A DNA stretch of 64,000 nucleotides from Symbiodinium natans (lineage: Eukaryota > Sar > Dinophyceae > Suessiales > Symbiodiniaceae): the NCBI GenBank assembly GCA_905221605.1, contig CAJNDS010002144.1, positions 16,001-80,000 on the forward strand, written 5' to 3'. Under the pieces are notes generated by a model, which was given only the letters and a program-made list of their open reading frames with translations, ran no database searches and was not told where the DNA came from. Below are positions 34,291 to 43,627 of the stretch, piece after piece (positions within the stretch are counted from its first letter, which is position 1; each line of letters begins with the position of its first letter). The position numbers and the translations under genes were made by a program.

Positions 34291-35336
34291 TTTAGGGCTT
34301 TTCGGTCTGGGGTTTAGGGTTCGGGTTGAGAGCTTAGGGTTATGGCGTTTAGGGTTCAGGGCTGAAGACTTCGGGATTTTCCGCACCAGCTCCCGCAAAC
34401 TCTAGTCAGCTTCTTGCCTTGTAGAGCTCCGCTTTTCCCTTCACATGAGTAGGTTGTTGCACGAATGTGGCACCCAAAAAACAGGAGGGTCAGCTCCTCA
34501 AGCTAGAGCTCACAAACGGTTCTAGAGCCCCGAACCCCCTACTAAAGTGTCGGAATACATGCCAAGAGTATCCCTTATGGCCCCTCTATAAATATATTCC
34601 AACAACCCCCAAACCTTACTCTAATTATATATTGAGTCCCCGATTTTAGAGGCCTGAACCCTAAACCCCAAACCCTAAACCCTATAGGCCCTCTGACCTA
34701 CAATTCGCCATATGCCAGAAGCATCTATAGACCCGAAACTTCGGCACATGAACCAGGTCTGGCCAGGAAGCGCCACGCGTGTGCGAACACTGAGCCTCAT
34801 ATCAGGCGGGATTAGCAATGGGAACTTGGCCCTGAATCTTTCGGGTTTAGGGTTTAGGGTTTAGGGTTTAGGGTTTAGGGTTTAGGGTTTAGGGTTTAGG
34901 GTTTAACACCAGTGACCCCTTGCAAGTTGCCCCCGCGAGCCTGTGAACCCTGTTGAAGATCCCTAAACCCTAAAGCCTCTAAACCCTAAACCCTATAAGC
35001 CCTAAACCCCCCCCCCCCCCCCCCCCCCCCATGGAGAAAAAACAACCTTCGGGCTTAGGGATCAAGCTTCAGGAACTCTACACCCTAAGCCCTGAACCCC
35101 ACACGTAAGCCCAAACAACGCTCAAGCGGAGACTGAGGTGTGACAGCTTGAACTGCTGGTGCAAAGATCTTACGCTTCTGACTGATCCAGGTTCGTCAGG
35201 GGCCGAATTTTCGGTTGGGGGTTTAGGGTTTAGGGTGCCAAGCTCTAGAAATTAAGTCCGGTACTCCCCACCCCTGTACGTACTCTTCTGTCCCCACATA
35301 CAGCATTCAGTACTAGACTCCATAGGCAGCTACTGG
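34291..35336. repeat. Telomeric mosaic with poly-C tract
   Basis: TTTAGGG array at 34846-34904; poly-C at about 35007-35030; otherwise unassigned short cores. A plus-strand frame at 34467-34649 has no family. Confidence 0.5.
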
Positions 35337-35428
35337 CTGGTTCTTAGTAGGGAATGAGGGAATTGGGGCCCTGTATAATCCCCTAAAGAGTACATCGTAG
35401 GGCCCTCATTCCCTCATTCCCTACTAAG
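35337..35428. mobile_element. MITE-like hairpin, family A, copy 2
   Basis: Begins CTGGTTCTTAGTAGGG, as in copy 1, and carries the right inverted end CATTCCCTACTAAG. The last eight bases of that end are replaced by a TTTAGGG array that starts exactly there. The element is therefore truncated at the point where telomeric repeats begin. Confidence 0.7.
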
Positions 35429-36510
35429 TTTAGGGTTTAGGGTTTAGGGTTTAGGGTTGAGGGTTTAGGGTTTAGGGTTTAGCGTTTAAGGTTTAGGGAT
35501 GCTGAGTGCTTTGGACCAGAGGGTGCCAAGAAGCCAGTCAGTTGGGCGCAGCATCGACTGTAGGCACGGCATGCGCCTTGTTCAAGGGCGAGTTTAGGGT
35601 TTAGGGTTTAGGGTTTAGGGTTTAGGGTTTAGGGTTTAGGGTTTAGGGTTTAGGGTTTAGGGTTTAGGGTTTAGGGTTTAGGGTTTAGGTGCGAATTCTG
35701 GCAGCTTTGGAAGCGCAGACACAACAAGCATCCCAACCCTAAAGCTCTAAAAACCCCCGCCCAGGCGCGAGTGGATGTCGTTTGGAAGAGTCCTTGGCAG
35801 GTACCGATCCAGCGTTTCCCGAACCCTAAACCCTAAACCCTGAACCCTAAACCCTGAACCCTGAACCCTAAACCCTAAACCTTAAACCCTAAACCCTAAA
35901 CCCTAAAACCTAAACCCTAAACCCTAAACCAGGACGGGAGTACTGGGGTGGTGAGTATCCCGAGGGTCCATATGTAGTACTGTCGTGGAGCTAGGTGCCG
36001 CAACAAAAACCATCCTAAGTACAGTTTTGGGGTTCCTGATTCCACCAAAGGTGCCCTAAACCCTGAACCCTAAACCCTAAACCCAGAACCCTAAACCCTT
36101 AACCCTAAACCCATAACCCATAACCCTAAACCCTAAACCCTAAACCCTAAACCCTAAGTAGAAGGCTGAGCAGCCGATCGCGCTTGAATTTGGCGTGCAC
36201 CTGCAGCACATCCTGGGCCAGGACTTTCCTTACTGTTGGTTAGGGCTTAGGGCTTAGGGCTTAGGGCATAGGGCATAGGGCATAGGGCACAGGGCTTAGG
36301 GCTTAGGGCTTCGAGCTTCGGGTTTAGGTTGCTGTGATAGGGCTTAGATGCTGTGAATGTTAGGTCTGTAAGCTCGAAAGCTTCGCGTGGCGCGAAGAGC
36401 AGCTTTGGCCCGATTGTGGAAGGCCATCGGCGGCAAAGCCACCCAAACCTATTCCTTTTAAGGGTTTACTAGACTCAAGGCAACAGTCCACTTCCAAAAA
36501 CTTCTTCCGT
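35429..36510. repeat. TTTAGGG and CCCTAAA arrays with cores
   Basis: TTTAGGG at 35429-35490 and 35593-35688; CCCTAAA at 35822-35930 and 36056-36158; TTAGGGC heptamers (GGGCTTA/GGGCATA) at 36240-36310. No gene. Confidence 0.75.
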
Positions 36511-37370
36511 TTTGGGACGTTCCGTCAGAGCGTTGCAAAAGGTTTCTGGGTCCGAGAGCCACCTTTTGTCAGGAAGAGCCGGTCCAGAAGGGGGGTTTGC
36601 AGGGTTCCAGAAAGGTTCCAGGAGGGTCTTAGGAGGGTTTGAGGGGGTCCCATTGGGGTTTCAGGCGGGGAAGGGGGGGGTTGAGGGTATTCTTTATTAT
36701 AGGCACCAGTACTGGTCCCGAGAAGAACGTGCTCCGGTACCGTGCCCATCGTGGGTGCTACCGACCCCCGAGCTGCGGGAGGCGGGCGAGCGACCTGCGT
36801 CGGCTTGCGCCATCGAGGTCGACGGGCTTAAGCGCCGCCCCCCAACATAGGGGGGCGGCCTAGGCCCTGAGTTGAGGGTTTTAGGGTTTAGGGTTTAGGG
36901 ATAAGGGTTCAGGCTTAGGGTTTAGAGTTTAGGGTTCAGGGTTTAGGGCCGGATTAGGGTTCAGGGTCGGGTCGGGACTAGGGTTTTGCCCTTCTCCTTT
37001 CTGTGTCGGATTTCATATCGCCTTCCGGTTGCGTCGTGTCAGCTGCCCCACTCCTGATTCCGATTCCCTGCCTTTGTGCCTGCATTTCGTTTTCGCGCCC
37101 TATAAATCCAATTACGTGAAGCCCGAGTCCCAACAGTCCCCGAGATAACAAACCCTAAACCCTAAACCCGAAACCCTAAACCCTTAACCCTAAACCCTGC
37201 TCTGTCCCTTAAGAACACCAAACCTGCAGCACCTAAGTATCGGTTGCTATAGCAGTAACAGCCTACAAAAAAGTAGCTTTTGAGGTAAACCCTAAACCCT
37301 AAACCCTGAACCCTGAACCCTAAACCCTAAACCCTAAACCCCCCAAACCCCTAACCCCGCTAAGTAAACC
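36511..37370. other. Unassigned spacer
   Basis: Open frames on both strands at 36512-36863 are not recognisable and conflict. Degenerate TTTAGGG lies at 36880-36965, CCCTAAA at 37149-37200 and 37288-37345. Confidence 0.4.
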
Positions 37371-37580
37371 TCCTAAACCCTATACACCCTGAACCCCCTG
37401 AACCCCCTAAACCCCCTAACCCCCCTAAACCCCCTTAAACTAAACCCCCTAAACCCCCTAAACCCGAAACCGGCCAACCGACGGCGCCTGCGTGTCCGTA
37501 CTGCCATCCACAAGCAAAGTCAGGTCACGGAGCTCCGGCATAGGCGCTACCCTGAGGTTGGCCGGTTTCGGGTTTAGGGG
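37371..37580. repeat. Core with true inverted ends between CCCCCTAAA and TTTAGGGGG
   Basis: CCCCCTAAA nonamers (37380-37465) lead into CCCGAAACCGGCCAACC (37463-37479). After a 76-bp core, GGTTGGCCGGTTTCGGG (37556-37572) follows, its exact reverse complement, and then TTTAGGGGG nonamers. The palindrome thus reaches about 19 bp beyond the telomere-like units on each side. Confidence 0.85.
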
Positions 37581-38200
37581 GTTTAGGGGGTTTAGGGGGT
37601 TTAGGGGGTTTAGGGGGTTTAGGGGGTTTAGGGGGTTTAGGGGGTTTAGGGGGTTTAGGGGGGTTAGGGGGTTTAGGGGGTTTAAGGGGTTTAGGGGGTT
37701 CAGGGGGTTTAGGGGGTTTAGGGGGTTTAGGGGGGTTAGGGGGTTTAGGGGGTTTAGGGGGTTTAGGGGGTTTAGGGGGTTTAGGGGGTTTAGGGGGTTT
37801 AGGGGGGTTTAGGGGGTTTAGGGGGTTTAGGGGTTTTACGGGGTTTAGGGGGTTTAGGGGGTTTAGGGGGTTTAGGGGTTTAGGGGGTTTAGGGGGGGGG
37901 GGGGTTAGGTTAGGGGGGTTTAGTTGTGTTAGGGTTTGTTTAGGGGGTTTAGGGTTTGTTTAGGGGGTTTAGGGTTTGTTTAGGGGGTTTAGGGTTTGTT
38001 TAGGGGGTTTAGGGTTTAATTAGGGGGTTTAGCGTTTAATTAGGGGGTTTAGGGGGTTTAGGGTTTAATTAGGGTTTAGGTTTTAGGGGGTTTAGGGGGT
38101 TTAGGGGGTTTAGGGGGTTTCGGGGGTTTAGGGGGTTTAGGGGGTTTAGGGGTTTTGGGGGTTTAGGGGGTTTACGGGGTTTAGGGGGTTTAGGGGGTTT
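37571..38200. repeat. TTTAGGGGG nonamer array with higher-order units
   Basis: About 630 bp dominated by the 9-bp unit TTTAGGGGG. An inner part (about 37928-38050) has a higher-order unit of TTTAGGG plus TTTGTTTAGGGGG or TTTAATTAGGGGG. The open frame 37492-37812 is only the Gly-Phe-Arg translation of the repeat. Confidence 0.95.
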
Positions 38201-38370
38201 AAACCCTGGGCCCTAAACCCCCTAAATTGCTAAACCCCGTAAACACCGTAAACCCCGTAAACCCCCTAAACCCCGTAAACCCCGTAAACCCTAAACCCTA
38301 AACCCTAAACCCTAAACCCTAAATCCTAAACCCTAAACCCTCAACCCCTCAAACCCCCCAAACCCTAAAC
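38185..38370. repeat. Head-to-head junction into CCCCGTAAA and CCCTAAA arrays
   Basis: At about 38192-38215 TTTAGGGGG units meet AAACCCTGGGCCCTAAAC, then CCCCCTAAA/CCCCGTAAA nonamers (38218-38287) and CCCTAAA heptamers (38285-38340). It is the second fusion-like inversion of telomere-type repeats. Confidence 0.8.
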
Positions 38371-39816
38371 CGGGCCTGCAGAGAACTGAGCTTCCGAGGC
38401 TTCCTCTGGAGTAGTCAGCCTCTCAGCTCATGCAGGGCTTAAGGCTTCGGGCTTGTGGAGTTTAGGGGTTAGGGTTTAGGGTTTAGGGTTTAGGGTTTAG
38501 GGTTTAGGCTTGAGGGAAGTCGGAGATGTAGGATGGGGCTCCTGGTGAAGCTTCCAAGGGCGGGAAGGTTTACGAGGCTCAGCTAACCCGAACCCTGACA
38601 TTGGAGGGCTGAGGGGATTAGTTAGGGTTGAGGGTTTAGCTTAGGGTTTCGGGGTTAGGGGCTAGGGTTTAGGGCTTAAGGTTTAGGGCTTTTAAGGTTT
38701 AGGGCTTACGGCTTAGGGCTTAGGGTTTAGGGCTCCTCTGAGTTTGTATATAGGAAGAAAGTATCAGGAAGGACAACCATGCAACGCGGAGTGGAGGTTC
38801 ACATGGCGGGCGGACGGCGAGGAAATTGAGATGTGTGGGCTAGCACCAAGAAAAAGTCCGCAACCTCCGGGATCTTAAAGTCCAAACCCCGAACCCTAAA
38901 CCCTAAACCCTAGACCCTAACCCTAAACCCTAAACCCTAAACCCTAAACTCTTTTCAAAGCTGGGCCGCTTCGGATTCGACCGATGATGTGCGGACAGAG
39001 TCCTGCTTGGGGGCTTGGGGTTTAAGGTTTAAAGATTTCGCGGCTACCGTAAACCCTAAACCCTAAACCCTAAACCCTGAACCCTAAACAATAGACCCTA
39101 AACCCTAAACCCTACACCCTAAAACCCTAAACCCTAAACCCTAAACCCTAAACCCTAAACCCTAAACCCTAAACCCTAAACCCTAAACCCTAAACCCTAA
39201 ACCCTAAACCCTAAACCCTAAGGCAGGTCGGGGGCGCATCGCAAACTTATCGCATCCCCAAAGTCTTCCCTGAGGTGAGGGACTTTCGCCCTCTGCAGGG
39301 CTTAGACTTCCAGTTGCCTGGTTGTTGGGTTTAGGGTTTAGGGTTTAGGGTTTAGGGTTTAGGGTTTAGGGTTTAGGGGGGTTTAGGGGGGTTTTGGGGG
39401 GTTTTGGGGGGTTGAGGGGGTTTAGGGGGTTTAGGGGGTTTAGGGGTTCAGCGTTTAGGGTTTGGGGCAGGAGTACCCTACGCAGGGGACCTTGCAAACA
39501 AGCTCGGCCACAACAGTTCTTAGGATCCTCCAACCTACGTAAGCCGCTTAGGGTTTAGGGTGTGGGGTTGAGGGTTTAGGGTGTAGGGTTTAGGCTGAGC
39601 CCGACGTAGAGTGCAAGGGTCCTCAGAGAACATGCACAGCGCTTCCGGAATTGCTCCGAGTGTCGCCTCCGGATGCTGCCTGCAGTGGGGTTTAGGGTTT
39701 AGGGTTTAGGGTTTTGGGTTTTGGGCTTGGGGCGTATGGGTTTAGAGTTCTTGGCTTGGCAGGGTTTGATGATTCTAGAGTTTCGGGCTTGGGCGCGCCA
39801 ACGCCTCGAATCTTGG
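38371..39816. repeat. Telomeric mosaic
   Basis: Arrays: TTTAGGG 38460-38508, CCCTAAA 38890-38948, CCCTAAA 39047-39219 (about 24 units with few breaks), TTTAGGG 39328-39375 passing to TTTAGGGGGG variants to 39450. Cores 38371-38459 and 39220-39327 lie between inverted arrays. No gene. Confidence 0.75.
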
Positions 39817-39941
39817 GGTAGTTTTATGGTCCCTTCGCATGGGCCCCTAAACGGGGTTATATACCCCGTGCAACCCAAGGGCCCATACATCAAAAGCCTT
39901 AAAGGGTGGTTAGGACCATATTAATGGCCCATGTAACTACC
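39817..39941. mobile_element. MITE-like hairpin, family C, full copy
   Basis: GGTAGTTTTATGGTCC at the left matches, inverted, GGACCATATTAATGG...ATGTAACTACC at the right. Inner GGGCCC blocks are also inverted. A second copy lies at 5391-5510 and an end fragment near 4572-4622. Ends and copy number support a MITE family. Confidence 0.6.
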
Positions 39942-40114
39942 CGGACCACGGGTCCTAGATTGCCGTGGTGTTTGGGTGTACGAAAATGCACGTTTTACCT
40001 GGGTTTTCGGAGGATTCCCAAAACAGGAGGCTAAAAAAACAGTAAAAAAACTACTTCGGTTTTTTTTTACTAAATTTGGGCTTTAGTGTTAAATGAGATC
40101 GAACTTCAGCCAAA
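39942..40114. other. Spacer with AT-rich hairpin
   Basis: Contains AGTAAAAAAAC and GTTTTTTTTTACT around a CTTCG loop (40040-40072), a small stem-loop. No gene. Confidence 0.5.
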
Positions 40115-40410
40115 GGCATGGACGCTTGTGACAGTTTTTCTTGTTCCACATCCTTGCGCAGTATGCTGTACAACGAGGCGAAAACGCGGTAAATACCAGT
40201 GTTTTGGGCATCGTCGCAATTGGCATGGACGCTTGTGACAACGTGTCCTGCTCCGTATCCTTGCGCGGTATGTTGTACAACGAGGCAAAAGCGCGGCAAA
40301 TACCAGTGCTTTGGGCATCGTCGCAATTGGCATGGACGCTTGTGGCAACGTGTTTTGTTCCACATCCTTGCGCAGTGTGTAGTGTTTTGTGCATGGACGC
40401 AATATGAGGG
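40115..40410. repeat. 107-bp tandem repeat, about 2.7 units
   Basis: GGCATGGACGCTTGTG starts units at 40115, 40222 and 40329. Blocks CATCCTTGCGCAG, TACAACGAGGC and TTGGGCATCGTCGC occur in order in each. Open frames on both strands follow the repeat. No known protein repeat is recognised. Confidence 0.85.
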
Positions 40411-41792
40411 ATGCTCTTATCCCCCCCCACCCGCCCCCCCCTCCCCCCCCCCAAAGCCGAAAACAGGCCATAGATTGCCGAAAATGCCGACAACCTCGCG
40501 GCAATCTAGGACCCGTGGTTCAACTATCCTTAGATGGAATGGGCTGGGGGTTACAAGAGCTTAGGTCTAAGCCCTGTTCTTGCTCGCATGCGGGCTGTAG
40601 GGCTTACAGGGTTCGGACCCTGAACCCTCCGAACCCTAAAACCCTACTACACCAACAGCCCCGAACACGAAACCCTAAACCAAAACCCTCCCACCCTGAA
40701 ACCAGAAATTGAAAAAAACCCTCACCCCCAACAACGTTCAACCCTAACCCTGAAAACCCTGAAGCCTAAGCCCTAAACCCTAAACCCTAAACCCCAAACC
40801 CCAAACCCCAAACCCTAAACCCTAACATTCCGGGGAGGCACGGGCTTGGCACACATCTTCTTATGGGAAACAGGCCTCAGTCTAAGGGTTTTGCAAGGCT
40901 TGCGAAGGTGACAATAAGGGTTACAAGGATTTGGGGCTTGGGGGCTTGGGTTCTCCAAACTCCAAACTCCAAACCCTAAACCCTAACCCTGAAACCTAAA
41001 CCCTAAAGCCTGAACCTTTCTAGGTACTTGGGGGGTCGCGGCCCCATGACAAGAAGGGGTTTGGGTGTGTGGAGTTAGGCCGTAGAGGTGGCGCAAAATT
41101 GGGTTTAGGGATAGAAGGTGCAATCCCAAACCCTAGACCCCAAACCCTAAACCCTAAACCCTGAACCCTGAACCCTAAACCCTAGACCCCAAACCCTAAA
41201 CCCTAAACCCTAAACCCTAAACCCTAAACCCTAAACCCTAAACCCCAAACCCTGCTCATCCCCGCGAGATGCCGGCTCACCTTCGGGAAGCTTCGTTTGC
41301 TGACGTACCTTGGCACCCTTGGCAAACCCTCAACCCCATAAACCCTAAACCCTAAACCCGAAACCCGAAACCCTAAACCTGAACAACCAAATGAACCCGG
41401 CGTTGCGAATCCCAGATCTGTCCCTTTTTGTGCCGGTTGCATAGGCATCCTCTTGGGAGTGTTTACAGCAATAACTACCTTAACCCTAAACCCTAAACCC
41501 TAAACCTTAAACCCTAAGCCCTCAACCCCAAGCGCTTATCCCTGAATGCCTTGACTCCGGATCTTCGGTAATCGCCAGAAGGTGGTGTGGTCCTGCAGTT
41601 GGTCTACTGGTGCCTAGTGTTCGCGGGCTAAACCCTACCAAACTAAGCAGGGCTTTTGGGTATCTAGTTCCACAAAAGTGCCCTAAGCAAACCCTCAGCC
41701 CTAAACCCTAAACCCTAAGCTAGGGTTTACTGTTCGGGTTTTATGGCAATTATCAGGGTCGCTGAGGATTTAGGGGTTAAAAGGTCTAGGGG
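40411..41792. repeat. C-rich tract and telomeric mosaic
   Basis: C-rich DNA at 40421-40452. CCCTAAA and CCCCAAA patches at 40768-40822, 41130-41250 and 41485-41520. No gene or RNA recognised. Confidence 0.55.
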
Positions 41793-42050
41793 TTATTTAG
41801 AGGGGTAAGGTAAACCACTCACGCTATCAGCCATAACGGTTATGGCATAACCATGCCCTCTATAGCTGCGTTTTAGCTCTGACGCAAGATCTGGTTTCGT
41901 CCTCAGGTGCCTGACTAGAGTGTGACGGATCAGAATAGCTCCACTTGCCTTCTGACACGTCAGCTGCGAAGCTGTGTTAGCTGACCACGCAATGTTCATC
42001 CGCGTCTTAGTCGCCAGCCAAGTCAGCTCACCGATGAGTCCCTGCGCCAC
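41793..42050 (-). pseudogene. Copia-type retrotransposon RNase H-region remnant
   Basis: An 85-codon minus-strand segment reads GELTWLATKTRMNIAWS, then RHTLVRHLRTKPDL and VMADSVS. This order matches the end of the reverse transcriptase and start of RNase H in Ty1/Copia polyproteins: G-E-L-x-W-L-x-x-x-T-R-x-D-I-A, then a helix with the R-x-L-R/K motif, then the first catalytic Asp in a hydrophobic-AD setting. The usual TRPDIA is here TRMNIA, so the conserved Pro-Asp pair is lost. The frame is short, no other pol or gag part lies nearby, and TTTAGGG repeats start just upstream of it. I infer a dead fragment, not an active element. Confidence 0.6.
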
Positions 42051-42840
42051 CGCGGCTATTCTAGGCTTGTATTTAGGGTTTAGGGTTTATAGGGTTTAGG
42101 GTTTAGGGTTTAGGGTTTAGGGTTTAGGGTTTAGGGTTTAGGGTTTAGGGTTTAGGGTTTAGGGTTTAGGGTTTAGGGTTTAGGGTTTAGGGTTTAGGGC
42201 TTAGCCCTAGCAGCAGGATATCCCCACAACCCGAAACATCTACAGCCCGAAAAGGCCCCGCCAAGCTTGAAGTTTAGGGTGTTTTCTCAGGCTCCGAAGA
42301 GCAAACCGCCAGCCAACAGTGTGCCCTTTCACCCTAGAACCTACAGTACATGCCCTAACCCCTAAACCCTAAACCCTAAACCGTAAACCCTAATCCCTGA
42401 ACCCTGAACCCTGAACGCTAAATTCTAAACCCTCCAACACACCAAAAAGGGCCCTCCTTCTGCATCCAGCAGCTGCGGCAAGGGCACGTGGAACAGGTCT
42501 ACGCCCACCTTGCGGCCGTGTACTAAAATTATAACTGTACTTAGAACTGTACTTATAACTATATTAGGGCACTTAAGGGGCTTATTTATAAGTAGCTATA
42601 GTTGGTGAACACGTACCATGAACCTCCAAGTAGGGGCAAAACGCACTTTTTCAGGCAGCCCTGGCAGAAAAGGTGTCTAGGGCCCCCAAGCCCTCAGCCT
42701 ATTCAGCCCTCAAGACCCCATAAGACTATGTAGGGTTCAGGGTAATGTGGTCTGCTGATTAGTGTGCCCCCACCCCCCTGGCGTGGTGGGGGGGGGGGGG
42801 GGGTGTCTGGCATGATTATAACAGGGATGAGCTTGTATGA
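42051..42840. repeat. TTTAGGG array then spacer
   Basis: TTTAGGG array 42070-42200 (about 18 units). CCCTAAA patch 42358-42425. ACTGTACTTATAACT steps at 42530-42570. Poly-G at about 42787-42803. No gene. Confidence 0.7.
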
Positions 42841-42849
42841 AAGTTAAAG

Positions 42850-43627
42850 GGATCCATACAATTTTAAGAGGGTTGTACCAGTTGGTAAGGATATTAAGAT
42901 TGTAACTCTTGTAAAATAAGCTCTTGTATCACTTTCTAAACCTACAATATACATATGATCCCCCCCAAACAATACTTCCAAGAAGAGAAATAGATGACAT
43001 GGCAAAGATCATTCATTGGTTACCAAAGGTTCTTAATTGTAAACTTCGGGATGTCCAAAACACCAAAATACTGTAAATGCTCATAGAACATGCGATAGGA
43101 TCAAAGAAAAGTGCATTCGAATGAAGATCACCCAATATGAAAAGAAGTGTACCAGATAAGATTGGTAATGTTAATAAAGGCATGAAAGTTGCAACCAAGA
43201 AAGCCCAAGGAAATAATGGGACAGTCTTTGGCGTCAGATAATCAGAACTCAGGTTTAGAATTGTTGTCCAGAAGTTTAGAGATGTAAGACATGAAGATAT
43301 ACCAGAGATTACTAATCCAAATACAAGATTTCCTGTGCTTGAAGGTGCTAAGGCCATAAACGAAATGGATAATGGTGGAAACATGTTCATCCTGTACCAC
43401 CTCCAAATTCTGAGATTTATTTGTCAGGATTCGGAAAAGATATGAAAGTAAACGAATTAAGATAGGAAAAATACTGACTTTAGGATATACCACTACTGCA
43501 GACCCTTGAAAGATAGGTACAAAATAATTTCCACATCCTCCAAACAAGCCAGGCATTACTAAAAAGAAGATCACAAGAAAGCCAATGCAATGTAATGCTC
43601 ACATGTAGAAGTTCTGGCTTTCTAGAG
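42850..43627 (-). pseudogene. cox1: Nuclear copy of mitochondrial cox1 (NUMT), broken
   Basis: Minus-strand segments align in order with cytochrome c oxidase subunit I. They are VSITLH and IFFLVMPGLFGGCGNYFVP (43612-43500), PPLSISFMALAPSSTGN and VISGISSCLTSLNFW (43385-43270), LFPWAF and LPILSGTLLF...FFDP (43205-43090), GHPEVY (about 43035-43050), FGNQ, then [10 protein letters not shown] and [21 protein letters not shown] (about 42980-42870). The frame changes at least four times, there are in-frame stops, and about 20 codons are missing after HPEVY. The core intron-free protein of the respiratory chain cannot be made from this copy. The segment is AT-richer than its neighbours, as expected for mitochondrial DNA. 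It supports a nuclear location for the window and a dinoflagellate source. Confidence 0.85.

Noticed and set aside
37492-37812. Plus-strand Gly-Phe-Arg repeat protein
   Set aside because: It is the translation of the TTTAGGGGG nonamer array; no non-repeat domain and no codon-level variation.
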